Of a stretch of 64,000 nucleotides of DNA, positions 16,203 to 23,524 are shown in pieces. The first letter of the stretch is position 1. Each line of letters begins with the position of its first letter. Source of the DNA: Bdellovibrio bacteriovorus (GTDB lineage: Bacteria > Bdellovibrionota > Bdellovibrionia > Bdellovibrionales > Bdellovibrionaceae); assembly GCF_002208115.1 (NCBI RefSeq), contig NZ_CP020946.1:1116001-1180000 (forward strand). Reading direction: 5' to 3'. Under the pieces are notes generated by a model. That model was not told where the DNA came from and ran no database searches. It saw nothing but the letters and a program-made list of their open reading frames with translations. The translations under genes were made by a program, and so were the position numbers.

Positions 16203-16652
16203 TTATTCGTCCGTAGGGGAGCCGGGGGTGACACTGCTATTTGTGGTCACCCGGCTTCGGCTCATTTGGTGCAGTTTGTGTCCGAAGTGGTGCAACAGCA
16301 TACCCAAGAATGAAAAACCAATTCCCAAAACCAGTGTTGTCGTTGTTGAAACAAATGCCAGATTCAGGAACTCTTTGATCGACGGTGCTTCTGTGTAGGA
16401 CAGCTTCAGGCTGTTACGAATCAAAAGTGGCAGGATGTATCCCAGGGTCATCAGCAGGGAGTTTTCCAGAATGTGGATGAATCTGCGCGCCAGCAATCCG
16501 TTCATGACGAACAGCAAGCACAGAAAATTGACTGAATCTCCAATGATTTCCCAGCTCAGCGCTTGGTACACCAAAACCAGCGAGCCCGAAAAGAAGAGGG
16601 TGTAATAGACCCACAAACTTCGGCTGTGCAAAAAAGAACCGCTTTTTGTCAT
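16203..16652 (-). CDS. Hypothetical four-helix inner-membrane protein
   Basis: A 149-residue protein that I do not recognise. Four hydrophobic segments (about 13-34, 38-55, 65-78 and 98-122) suggest an inner-membrane protein with a basic, polar C-tail (HKLHQMSRSRVTTNSSVTPG). It ends 2 bp from the convergent ABC ATPase gene. The ribosome site (GAGGG) falls inside the 3' arm of a 10-bp hairpin upstream (16658-16690). Nothing indicates a substrate or partner. Confidence 0.65.
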   Translation of the reverse strand: MTKSGSFLHSRSLWVYYTLFFSGSLVLVYQALSWEIIGDSVNFLCLLFVMNGLLARRFIHILENSLLMTLGYILPLLIRNSLKLSYTEAPSIKEFLNLAFVSTTTTLVLGIGFSFLGMLLHHFGHKLHQMSRSRVTTNSSVTPGSPTDE

Positions 16653-16657
16653 GCAAT

Positions 16658-16690
16658 AGACCCTCTGGGTTTAATCTTAACAGAGGGTCT
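16658..16690 (-). promoter_or_regulatory. 10-bp dyad covering the ribosome site of the four-helix membrane protein
   Basis: Perfect inverted repeat AGACCCTCTG/CAGAGGGTCT with a 13-base loop. On the minus strand the 3' arm carries GAGGG 8 bases before the ATG at 16652. It may be an operator or a translation-blocking hairpin; the data do not separate them. Confidence 0.4.
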
Positions 16691-16753
16691 GTGGAATGAA
16701 ATATTGTGACGGATTATTAATCCCTGACAGGACCTAAGAGCAGGTCCTAAGTC

Positions 16754-17449
16754 TTACTGGCAAAGGCAGTCTTTATAACGGCAGGACAGAATTTTGCCAT
16801 GGTTGTTGTATTGGAACTCGAACACGACGTTGTCATGCTTTTCCAGGTTCACCGTGGTCTTGTCTTTGAGCTCCAGAACGGACTTCACTTCGTGGCGGCT
16901 GACTTTACCCAGGGCCAGCAGTGACTCCAGGGTTTCATCGCCCTTCAGGGCCAGGCGCTCCGGGTATCCTTCCGCATCCAGTTTAAAGAAGCGGATTTCC
17001 ACTTTGTCTTTGGCATTGGTGTTGTCGGCGGTGATCAGGTGCACGCGGCGCAAAGATCCATCCGGCAAAGTCAGGTGGTAATTTTCCAGAGAGATTTCTT
17101 CTTTGGCAACCCCGACACTTTTTTGCAGGTATTCCATCAGGGCTTCCGGGGTGGCGATAGCTTGAGCCGCCACTTCCGGAGCACAGGCCTGCAAAGAAGC
17201 CAGGAAGGTGTCTTTGCCGGAATCGTTCTGAACTTGCGCATTGCCTTTTTCACCCAGGAAGCTGTCGTCGCCCGCAGTGGTTGCTGGGGTGGCTTCTGTT
17301 GCTGCGGCTTTTTCGCCTTCTGCTATTTGCAAAGCTTCCTGCTGCTTTTGATGGAAAAGAATATGCAGGAAGTAATAGTCCGTTGCCACACCCAGTGCAA
17401 AGAGCACCAGGCCCCAAGTGATCCATGTGCTAAGTTTAGTCGATCTCAT
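16754..17449 (-). CDS. Hypothetical single-pass membrane protein
   Basis: A 231-residue protein with no recognised family. One membrane segment (about 9-29), an Ala/Thr/Glu-rich stretch (40-65), then a compact domain of mixed helix and strand (residues about 80-231) ending in a cysteine-containing tail, ILSCRYKDCLCQ (four Cys with position 88, one a likely disulfide or metal pair). It lies 9 bp downstream of the secreted gene at 17459-18766 on the same strand, so the two are probably co-expressed and may work in the same envelope process. Confidence 0.6.
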   Translation of the reverse strand: MRSTKLSTWITWGLVLFALGVATDYYFLHILFHQKQQEALQIAEGEKAAATEATPATTAGDDSFLGEKGNAQVQNDSGKDTFLASLQACAPEVAAQAIATPEALMEYLQKSVGVAKEEISLENYHLTLPDGSLRRVHLITADNTNAKDKVEIRFFKLDAEGYPERLALKGDETLESLLALGKVSRHEVKSVLELKDKTTVNLEKHDNVVFEFQYNNHGKILSCRYKDCLCQ

Positions 17450-17458
17450 AATTCCTTT

Positions 17459-18766
17459 TTATTCCTGAGTTAAATCTGGAGCCCAATGGTCCCATGATTG
17501 GCAGGTTCTTGCACGCTGCGAAGGCCCACGAGCCTCACCCCAGCGGTACTCACCACCGTCATGTGGATTGTTGGAAATCAGACCTTGGAACAAACGGCGT
17601 TTGAACTCTGCCAGATCCATTTTGCGGCCTGGAAGGTAATCCACCACGCACACAGAAGCAGAAGTCACAGTCTGAGCTGCCATGCGGGAAGTTTCCTGTG
17701 CCGCAGACAAAGAAATCGCCGGGAAGATTTTGTCCAATTGAGCTTTTGTGGAAGCGCTCAACTGGTTGCCACCGTTGATTTGCAGGATCTCTTTGTATGC
17801 GCGACGCAAAGACATGAAGTCGTCAAAGATACGACGGTCACGGTTTGGCGTGGAGTATGTGTCATAAGTTGCATAGTCCATGCACTTGTTGTTGCGCTTC
17901 AAATAGTCCAGACCTTCATTGATGGAAGTCACTCGGTCCGCAAAACCAGAACAAGTGGTTTTGATCAGACGAGCCACCAACTGGTCATCGGTTTCCTGGC
18001 GCAGAGCCAGGCGGCTTTGCACGTGGCGAACCCATTTGTTCAATGGAATTTTGAACTGCTCATCGCTGTAGCCTGGGGACTGCCAAACGGGTTTGTTCAA
18101 TGCAGAAGCCGGTCTCCAGTAACGGAAGCCCGCGCCGCTGTTCACAGAGTAATCGCCCTCAAACACCCAGTCGGGATTTGGCCAGGACTGGCGCTCTTGC
18201 AGACCGTAACCAGAGTTTGCACCCACAACAGAGTTGTAAACCAAATACGGAACACCGATTGGCAGGATTTCTTTGATCGTCCAGGAGTGATGGTTCTTTT
18301 TTGAAGTCGCCATCAAACCGCCAGAGCGGATTGTGTTACGGTTGATTGCCACAGGATAGGTGTCGTTCGGAAGAGAACGCGTGGACATCACACCATAGAT
18401 ATACCAAAGGAAATTGCGCACGCGCTGATTTTCACTTTGGCCATCCCAACGGCTCATTTTATTGGAGATTGTTTTGCCAGCCGCTGTCGGATCCTGAGCC
18501 ACGAAGGGCAGGCGGTTTTCATAGGCAAAGATAATACGCATGGAATAAACCGTGTCAGCACAGTCCACACGCAGGCCATAGTAAGGATTGCTTTGGCCGT
18601 TGCGCAAAGACTTGCGAGAGAAGAAGTCCGTGCGCCATTCTGCGCGAACCCATTCCGCATAACGGTCTTCATAGGCCTGGGACCATTCGTTGACCTCAGT
18701 CCAAACAGCCGCGTTGGCTGCCGTTCCCATCAACAACATTACAAAAATTAAGAGACTACGAAGCAT
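17459..18766 (-). CDS. Secreted protein with a possible Cys-His (papain-/NlpC-like) core
   Basis: A 435-residue protein with a clear signal peptide (1-19, AANA then A). No close family is recognised. The segment GLRVDCADTVYSMRIIFAYENRLPF (cys 69 at a helix start after a DC) and a later NHHSWTIKEI (His159/160 before a strand) mirror the order of the catalytic Cys and His in NlpC/P60 and transglutaminase-like enzymes. Other features are a Trp/Tyr-rich middle part (180-240) and a C-terminal region with further cysteines (261, 282, 375, 421). A thiol peptidase or amidase secreted to periplasm or prey is inference only. Confidence 0.55.
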   Translation of the reverse strand: MLRSLLIFVMLLMGTAANAAVWTEVNEWSQAYEDRYAEWVRAEWRTDFFSRKSLRNGQSNPYYGLRVDCADTVYSMRIIFAYENRLPFVAQDPTAAGKTISNKMSRWDGQSENQRVRNFLWYIYGVMSTRSLPNDTYPVAINRNTIRSGGLMATSKKNHHSWTIKEILPIGVPYLVYNSVVGANSGYGLQERQSWPNPDWVFEGDYSVNSGAGFRYWRPASALNKPVWQSPGYSDEQFKIPLNKWVRHVQSRLALRQETDDQLVARLIKTTCSGFADRVTSINEGLDYLKRNNKCMDYATYDTYSTPNRDRRIFDDFMSLRRAYKEILQINGGNQLSASTKAQLDKIFPAISLSAAQETSRMAAQTVTSASVCVVDYLPGRKMDLAEFKRRLFQGLISNNPHDGGEYRWGEARGPSQRARTCQSWDHWAPDLTQE

Positions 18767-18895
18767 TTTACCCCCTCGAGTGTTACACCGGGGCAGGGGT
18801 ATATTGCTGGCAGGTAAGGATCAATGGAATTATTATAGTGCGTCGTGTGTCATCTCGAATTTTATACCGCGCCTCGCTAGTATGCCGCGTTATCT

Positions 18896-19630
18896 ATGCG
18901 AAGACTCATCCAGCTCACCTTTTTTGTGGTCACTTTGTCCCTTTTGGCTTGTCAGTCCAAAGAGGAGCCCCTCACTCGGGAAAGCCGTCTTTCCAAGGGC
19001 TATCAATTGATCGATCAAGGGCGCTGGGGCGAGGCCATTGAATACCTGACCAAGCTAGAGCAGCAGGATCCGCATCTGCACGTGAGGCTGGCGCTGGCGT
19101 CCGCCTATGCCGGCCGGGCGGGGGTGCGCATCGAAAAGATCTATTCCTTTGTGGTCGTCCGTAACTTGCTACCCACGGCAGTGTCTTTGGCAGCGGTTCG
19201 CGTGGACCAAAAGACTCAGGAGCTGATGCAGTCCCTGGGCCGCTATGCTGCTCAGTGGGAGAAAATCCCGGAAGTCAAAGCCTCGGGTCGCGAGGACTTA
19301 ACCCAGGCCCTGCAGGTTCTGGCGGATCAACCCGAAGCCGGGGCACGCCTTTATGCGGCGACCTTGCGGGTGGTCCTTTTAAAGTCCGTCGTCAATGAAG
19401 GTCTTTTGAACTGGCAGGTGGTGCGCAGTCAGAAAATCTGTTCGGATATCGTGCAGCCTTACTATGAGTGGGCGTTGCAGTTGCTGGAACATCTGATTGT
19501 GATCAGTCAGGATCTGACTTCCGCGTTCCCCGAGAAAAAAGCTGAATTCAGCCGCTACACGGAAGACCTGCAAAAGTTTAAAAAAGAAGCCGAGACGGTC
19601 CCGTGGCCGCAGGAAAAAATATGCTTCTAA
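18896..19630 (+). CDS. Lipoprotein with TPR-like helical repeats
   Basis: A 244-residue lipoprotein: signal with lipobox LLAC, lipid site Cys19. After it, RLSKGYQLIDQGRWGEAIEYLTKLEQQDP looks like a tetratricopeptide repeat, followed by LHVRLALASAYAGRAGV, a second one. The remainder is helical with no known motif. It opens a plus-strand trio with two secreted proteins (19621-20640 and 20637-21200); the next gene starts inside its stop codon. No clear ribosome site is seen. The trio could be an envelope assembly, but the function is unknown. Confidence 0.65.
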   Translation: MRRLIQLTFFVVTLSLLACQSKEEPLTRESRLSKGYQLIDQGRWGEAIEYLTKLEQQDPHLHVRLALASAYAGRAGVRIEKIYSFVVVRNLLPTAVSLAAVRVDQKTQELMQSLGRYAAQWEKIPEVKASGREDLTQALQVLADQPEAGARLYAATLRVVLLKSVVNEGLLNWQVVRSQKICSDIVQPYYEWALQLLEHLIVISQDLTSAFPEKKAEFSRYTEDLQKFKKEAETVPWPQEKICF

Positions 19631-20640
19631 GAATTCTTTCGGCCCTCTTTCTGACATGGACTGCCGTCTTCGCTCAGGCGGCGACGTATTCTCCGGCCAT
19701 TCGTGATGGGGGCAGTCGTTTCTTGGCGCGGTCACTGGGCAGTGCCTGCTATTCAATGGACAGTCTGCGCCGCGGCCTTCCGTGCAATCCCGCGTATGTC
19801 GCAAAAGAAAAATCCCCGCGCTTTGATACCGACCTGCTTCTGGGCAGCAACATGGAATACCTGCGTGAAGCAGAGGCTTTATTAAACGGAACCAGCGACG
19901 AAGCTTCAGTGGCAAAAATGTTTTCCCGTCGTGAAGCGGTGGATGGCGAGATTTCCATCGAAGCCTCGTTTCAGCGTCCGACCTGGGGAATTTCCGTTGA
20001 GCCTTATCGTCTGGTGTACATCTATCAGTTTGAAAACTCGTCCTTACCGATGGTGGATATGATCGCTTCGGAAGAACAAAGCATCAAAGCCCAGTTGGCC
20101 AGTTTCACGGCCGGAAACTTCTATGCAGGTTTGCAGCTTCGCTACACGCATGTGAAGTACGTCGGGAACTATTTCTCGGTGGTTGAAGCCCTCGCCGGTG
20201 ACCGGGACGAACTTTTTGAAATTCATAATCAGGACATTTTGTATGTCGAACCGGGTCTTTTGTATGCCTGGGAAGAGGCTCCGTGGGAGCCGCAGATTTC
20301 CGCCATGCTTTCCCAATGGGGTGTCAGTGATAAAAAGTCCGAGCAGTATCCCATTCGGCCTCAGGGTTTATTGGGGGCTTCAGTAAAGCCTGCTGTCCCG
20401 CTGGGTCTTTTGGAAGTCGGCGTGCAGTTTCAAGTGCACAACGAAACTGAAAACTTCCAGGATGCTGTTCGCGGGGCGGTGACTTATCAACTGGGTGTTC
20501 TGCAAGGGGTGCTCAGCGCTTCGCAGTACGATCAGGCCGCCGCGTTTTTGGCGACGTACAAAAGCTTTTCCACGGGTCTTTCTTATTGGAGTGAGCGCGA
20601 AAACAAGTCCGTCTTTGTGCAGTTCGGGGTGAGCCTGTGA
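19621..20640 (+). CDS. Hypothetical secreted, probably outer-membrane protein
   Basis: A 339-residue protein with a signal peptide (1-20, AQA then A). The frame extends upstream to a GTG, but ATG 19621 has AGGA ahead and overlaps the stop of the TPR lipoprotein. The second half shows alternating strands (YRLVYIYQFENSS, GNFYAGLQLRYTHVKYVGNYF, GLLEVGVQFQVHN, TYQLGVLQGVLSASQY, SVFVQFGVSL) ending in a V-S-L, as expected of an outer-membrane beta-barrel. No family name is recognised. Middle member of the three-gene run. Confidence 0.6.
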   Translation: MLLRILSALFLTWTAVFAQAATYSPAIRDGGSRFLARSLGSACYSMDSLRRGLPCNPAYVAKEKSPRFDTDLLLGSNMEYLREAEALLNGTSDEASVAKMFSRREAVDGEISIEASFQRPTWGISVEPYRLVYIYQFENSSLPMVDMIASEEQSIKAQLASFTAGNFYAGLQLRYTHVKYVGNYFSVVEALAGDRDELFEIHNQDILYVEPGLLYAWEEAPWEPQISAMLSQWGVSDKKSEQYPIRPQGLLGASVKPAVPLGLLEVGVQFQVHNETENFQDAVRGAVTYQLGVLQGVLSASQYDQAAAFLATYKSFSTGLSYWSERENKSVFVQFGVSL

Positions 20641-21200
20641 GGTTTTTGATCTTTCTGGTCTTTTTACTTTTTTTAAGTGGAGAGTCCTTCGCCGGAGATC
20701 GCCGCGATGTGGATTATTCCGGTCCCTCCAATTGGAATGAATTCCGCACCTTTGTTCAGAAGCAACAGCAAGAAGACGAGCAGGCGGGTGTGGCTTACAT
20801 GATTTCCGGCGCGATTGCGGCGATTGGGGGCACGGTTGGTTATCAGCAGTCCGAGGAAGTTTTCAGTCGCACGATCTTTGCCATCACCTCGAACGTGGGA
20901 TTGGCGGCGATAGGTCTTGGCGCAACTTATTATTATACTGGCAATGAAATGGACTCGTTCTTTTACGCCATTGACGGATCATCGTTGTCCCTGGCCGAAA
21001 AGAATGAGGTTCTGCAGCGGTTTCTGCTGAAAGAGCGCGAAGAAAAAGAAAAGCGCAAATGGATTCGGGTGGCCACGCATGCCTTGCTGGCTGCTGCCAA
21101 TATCTATAGCGCCACTCAGGAAGAAAACAGCGACGTGCGGTCGGTGTTTTATTTCCTGGGCGGAGCCAACACCTTGTTGGCTGTGACCTACAGCTTCTAA
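20637..21200 (+). CDS. Hypothetical secreted protein with two membrane-like helices
   Basis: A 187-residue protein; signal peptide 1-19 (SFA then G). GTG start overlaps the previous stop (GTGA). Two hydrophobic stretches (about 55-72, glycine-rich GAIAAIGGTVGYQ, and 84-105) and one near the C-terminus (140-185, partly) suggest membrane association. A charged helix (LLKEREEKEKRKW) lies between. Only 7 bp separate its stop from that of the convergent fibre gene; a small palindrome CTAATTT-A-AAATTAG covers both stop codons. No family is recognised. Confidence 0.6.
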   Translation: MRFLIFLVFLLFLSGESFAGDRRDVDYSGPSNWNEFRTFVQKQQQEDEQAGVAYMISGAIAAIGGTVGYQQSEEVFSRTIFAITSNVGLAAIGLGATYYYTGNEMDSFFYAIDGSSLSLAEKNEVLQRFLLKEREEKEKRKWIRVATHALLAAANIYSATQEENSDVRSVFYFLGGANTLLAVTYSF

Positions 21201-21207
21201 TTTAAAA

Positions 21208-23097
21208 TTAGCGGCGGTTTTTGCAGCAGTAAGGAACAATCGGCAGCGAACCATCTTGAGTGGTTGCAAAGGTGAATGTTCCTGCGGCCCATGTGTTGCT
21301 TGCTGCCGAGCAGAGAATGACGTGCGCGCTGGAGTTGTCGGTCAGTTGCCCGATCCACAAGCTTGTGTCTGTTGTGATGAAATCGGATTGGCACAAGCCG
21401 ACAGCCTGCTGCAGGTCGCAAAGTTTGGCCCCGGCGTTCAGACACTGAGTCATGGAAGCGGCGAAGTTAGTTCCGGTGCTGGACAGCTTTTGAGCGCAGA
21501 ACGGATCCCCTTTGGTGATCAAAGTCCAGCCGGCATCACAAGGACTTGTTGTCTTCCAGGCAGCCAAAGCAGAGTCGTAGATTAAAGAGCCACCGTCAAA
21601 GTATCCCGCAGATACGTTCACGGGTTTTCCCTGGATTTTAGCTACAGTTGGGTTTGGGTAAGTTCCAGAAAGATCTCCTGCGGCTGTTCCTGCCGGAGAC
21701 CGCGAGTCAGTAAAGCGCGGATCATTTCCGGCAGCCAGAGTGTTGGCTGCAGTTCCGACATTGGCTGTAATTACCGGGGCGGTGCTGCCGCTGGCGACAG
21801 TAATATAGGCATTGGCACTAGTGACCCCACTGATGATATTCACGGTGGTTCCGCCAGCAGAGGTCAAGCGACCTTGAGCATCTACCGTGAAGGAAGGAAT
21901 CTGTGTGGCACTTCCATAGGTTCCGGCGGTCACACTGGTGTTAGCCAAAGAAATGGTGCCGGTGGATGTGATCGTGCCCCCGGTTAGGCCCGTGCCTGCA
22001 GCCACAGAGGTGACCGTGCCAGCTCCTGTCGGGATCGTTGCTGGCACCCAGTCCGTGCCGTTGTAACGAAGGACCTGACCGCTGGTTGGGGTGGTGGCCG
22101 CGACGTTCACTCCGCGCAGGCGGGTGACTTGGGTCGCTGTTGTCGTCCCGGCGACGTCGCCGGCCAAAGGCAAATTGATGGCCTGACAGTCCCAGGTGTC
22201 GCTCACAGAAGTGTAGTGCATGGTCTCGCTGGTCCCGCAAGTGGGCAGAGCCGCCTTATTCAATTTGTTGCTCAGCTCTGCATTCAGATTGCTGACGTCC
22301 GTGATGGCAATCGCCCCGGCTTTCCACTGAGATCCATCGTGCTTCAAAACCTGGCCACTGGCGCCGGTGGGTAAAGTGAAGTTCGTGCCGGTTTGATCCT
22401 GAACGCAGGTCAGGTTTGTTCCATTGGATGTCAGCGTGTATCCCGCAGCACATGTTGGCAGAGCGTTTTTAGCAAAGCCCTGAACCGTTGGATCGGCTTC
22501 GACTTTCAGGAACTGATTATAGTCTGCGACCACCGACAACAAGGCCGACATCTGGGCAGGCGTCATCGCCGGAGCTGTTCCGCCATCGACCCGCAGCAGG
22601 CTTGTGGCATTATAGTTACCCAGCTTGTTTGCTGACTGGGCATTTTGGGATTCCGTCGCAAAAGGAACTGCCTTTAATTTTTGCGCGGCAAAGCTTTGCC
22701 ACGCGCTGCCGTCATAGAAAGAAATACGCAAAGATCTTTCATCTGTGGCCACAGGATTAAAGAGGGCTCCACCTTTACAGGTCAGAGATGCGCTGTTAGA
22801 GACGACCTTTTCCAAAGGCATGTCACCGCTGGAATAAACCCGGGTCCCTGATCCCAGCACCAGATTGAAGCGGCCTTTGGAGCCACTCATGTCAACGTTG
22901 TTGATTGTTTCCTGGTACACCACGCAGGTGGCGTCAGGGGACAGAACCTCAAGATTGAAACTGACAGCATTTGCATCCACGGGAGTGCCGTCGGGACGAA
23001 GAATCTTTCCCGACACATGATAACCATCGGCCTTTGCGACAAAGGCAAACAAAAGCGGGATTATCAACAAAGGATAACGGACGTGCTTTGGTTTCAT
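21208..23097 (-). CDS. Long tail-fibre-like adhesin (mosaic adhesive trimer type), fibre 1
   Basis: A 629-residue secreted fibre. Signal peptide 1-23; N-terminal domain (about 25-150) with GKILRPDGTP, VLSPDATCVVYQE and GRFNLVLGSG shared with fibre 2. Next comes a long stalk with phage-tail-fibre wording: NALPTCAAGYTLTSNGTNLTC, GQVLKHDGSQWKAGAI, GQVLRYNGTDWVPATI, AGTVTSVAAGTGLTGG and DLSGTYPNPTVAKIQGKPV. The C-terminal tip (about 500-629) is rich in cysteine, with CLNAGAKLCDLQQAVGLC and PYCCKNRR, resembling C-type-lectin/FGE-like folds. Bdellovibrio carries a set of such chimeric trimeric fibres (MATs) used in prey recognition; membership is inferred from architecture. Preceded by its lipoprotein gene. 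Confidence 0.75.
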   Translation of the reverse strand: MKPKHVRYPLLIIPLLFAFVAKADGYHVSGKILRPDGTPVDANAVSFNLEVLSPDATCVVYQETINNVDMSGSKGRFNLVLGSGTRVYSSGDMPLEKVVSNSASLTCKGGALFNPVATDERSLRISFYDGSAWQSFAAQKLKAVPFATESQNAQSANKLGNYNATSLLRVDGGTAPAMTPAQMSALLSVVADYNQFLKVEADPTVQGFAKNALPTCAAGYTLTSNGTNLTCVQDQTGTNFTLPTGASGQVLKHDGSQWKAGAIAITDVSNLNAELSNKLNKAALPTCGTSETMHYTSVSDTWDCQAINLPLAGDVAGTTTATQVTRLRGVNVAATTPTSGQVLRYNGTDWVPATIPTGAGTVTSVAAGTGLTGGTITSTGTISLANTSVTAGTYGSATQIPSFTVDAQGRLTSAGGTTVNIISGVTSANAYITVASGSTAPVITANVGTAANTLAAGNDPRFTDSRSPAGTAAGDLSGTYPNPTVAKIQGKPVNVSAGYFDGGSLIYDSALAAWKTTSPCDAGWTLITKGDPFCAQKLSSTGTNFAASMTQCLNAGAKLCDLQQAVGLCQSDFITTDTSLWIGQLTDNSSAHVILCSAASNTWAAGTFTFATTQDGSLPIVPYCCKNRR

Positions 23098-23150
23098 TCA
23101 TGAATATATTCGGAGTTATTCAGACAAATCCTTAGGATTTTGACCGTATT

Positions 23151-23429
23151 TTAGTCGATATCTTCATTAAGAATCAGAAGATAGCCTTGAGATGAGACAA
23201 GCTGGGTGCTTCTGTCTTCTTTCGACACAGTGGCTTCCAGTTTAAAGCCGCCAGCGGAAGTTGAAACGGCATGGCTGGCCAGGTCGGTCTTTATAAATGA
23301 TTCCCCTGCAGGACTGCCCGTGCTCGGGGAGGGGGTCTGTCCTTTTAAAAAGCTGACCTGCGGGGTGACGTCGGAACATCCCGCCAAAAACAGCAACGCA
23401 CTAAAAAGACTTAAAGACAGTTTAAGCAT
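23151..23429 (-). CDS. Small lipoprotein paired with fibre 1
   Basis: A 92-residue lipoprotein, lipobox FLAGC, lipid site Cys18. The 74-residue mature part has a Ser/Pro/Thr linker (QTPSPSTGSPAGES) and a strand-rich C-terminus (GGFKLEATVSKEDRSTQ, GYLLIL). It lies 53 bp upstream of fibre 1 on the same strand. The equivalent gene, 93 residues, overlaps the fibre 2 start at 26953-27234, so a lipoprotein-fibre pair recurs. A chaperone, anchor or plug for the fibre is plausible; no activity is known. Confidence 0.65.
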   Translation of the reverse strand: MLKLSLSLFSALLFLAGCSDVTPQVSFLKGQTPSPSTGSPAGESFIKTDLASHAVSTSAGGFKLEATVSKEDRSTQLVSSQGYLLILNEDID

Positions 23430-23524
23430 TCTTATTACTTATCGGAGGAAAGGAACTGGACTTTAGTGCATTCAGTTTTCGGGCATTTAAACAGATAAGA
23501 CATTGATAAATATGGAAAGAGGAG

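Noticed and set aside
16729-16748. AGGACCT/AGGTCCT dyad as terminator of the 16754 gene
   Set aside because: No T tract on the minus strand and only 7 bp of stem; too weak to call.
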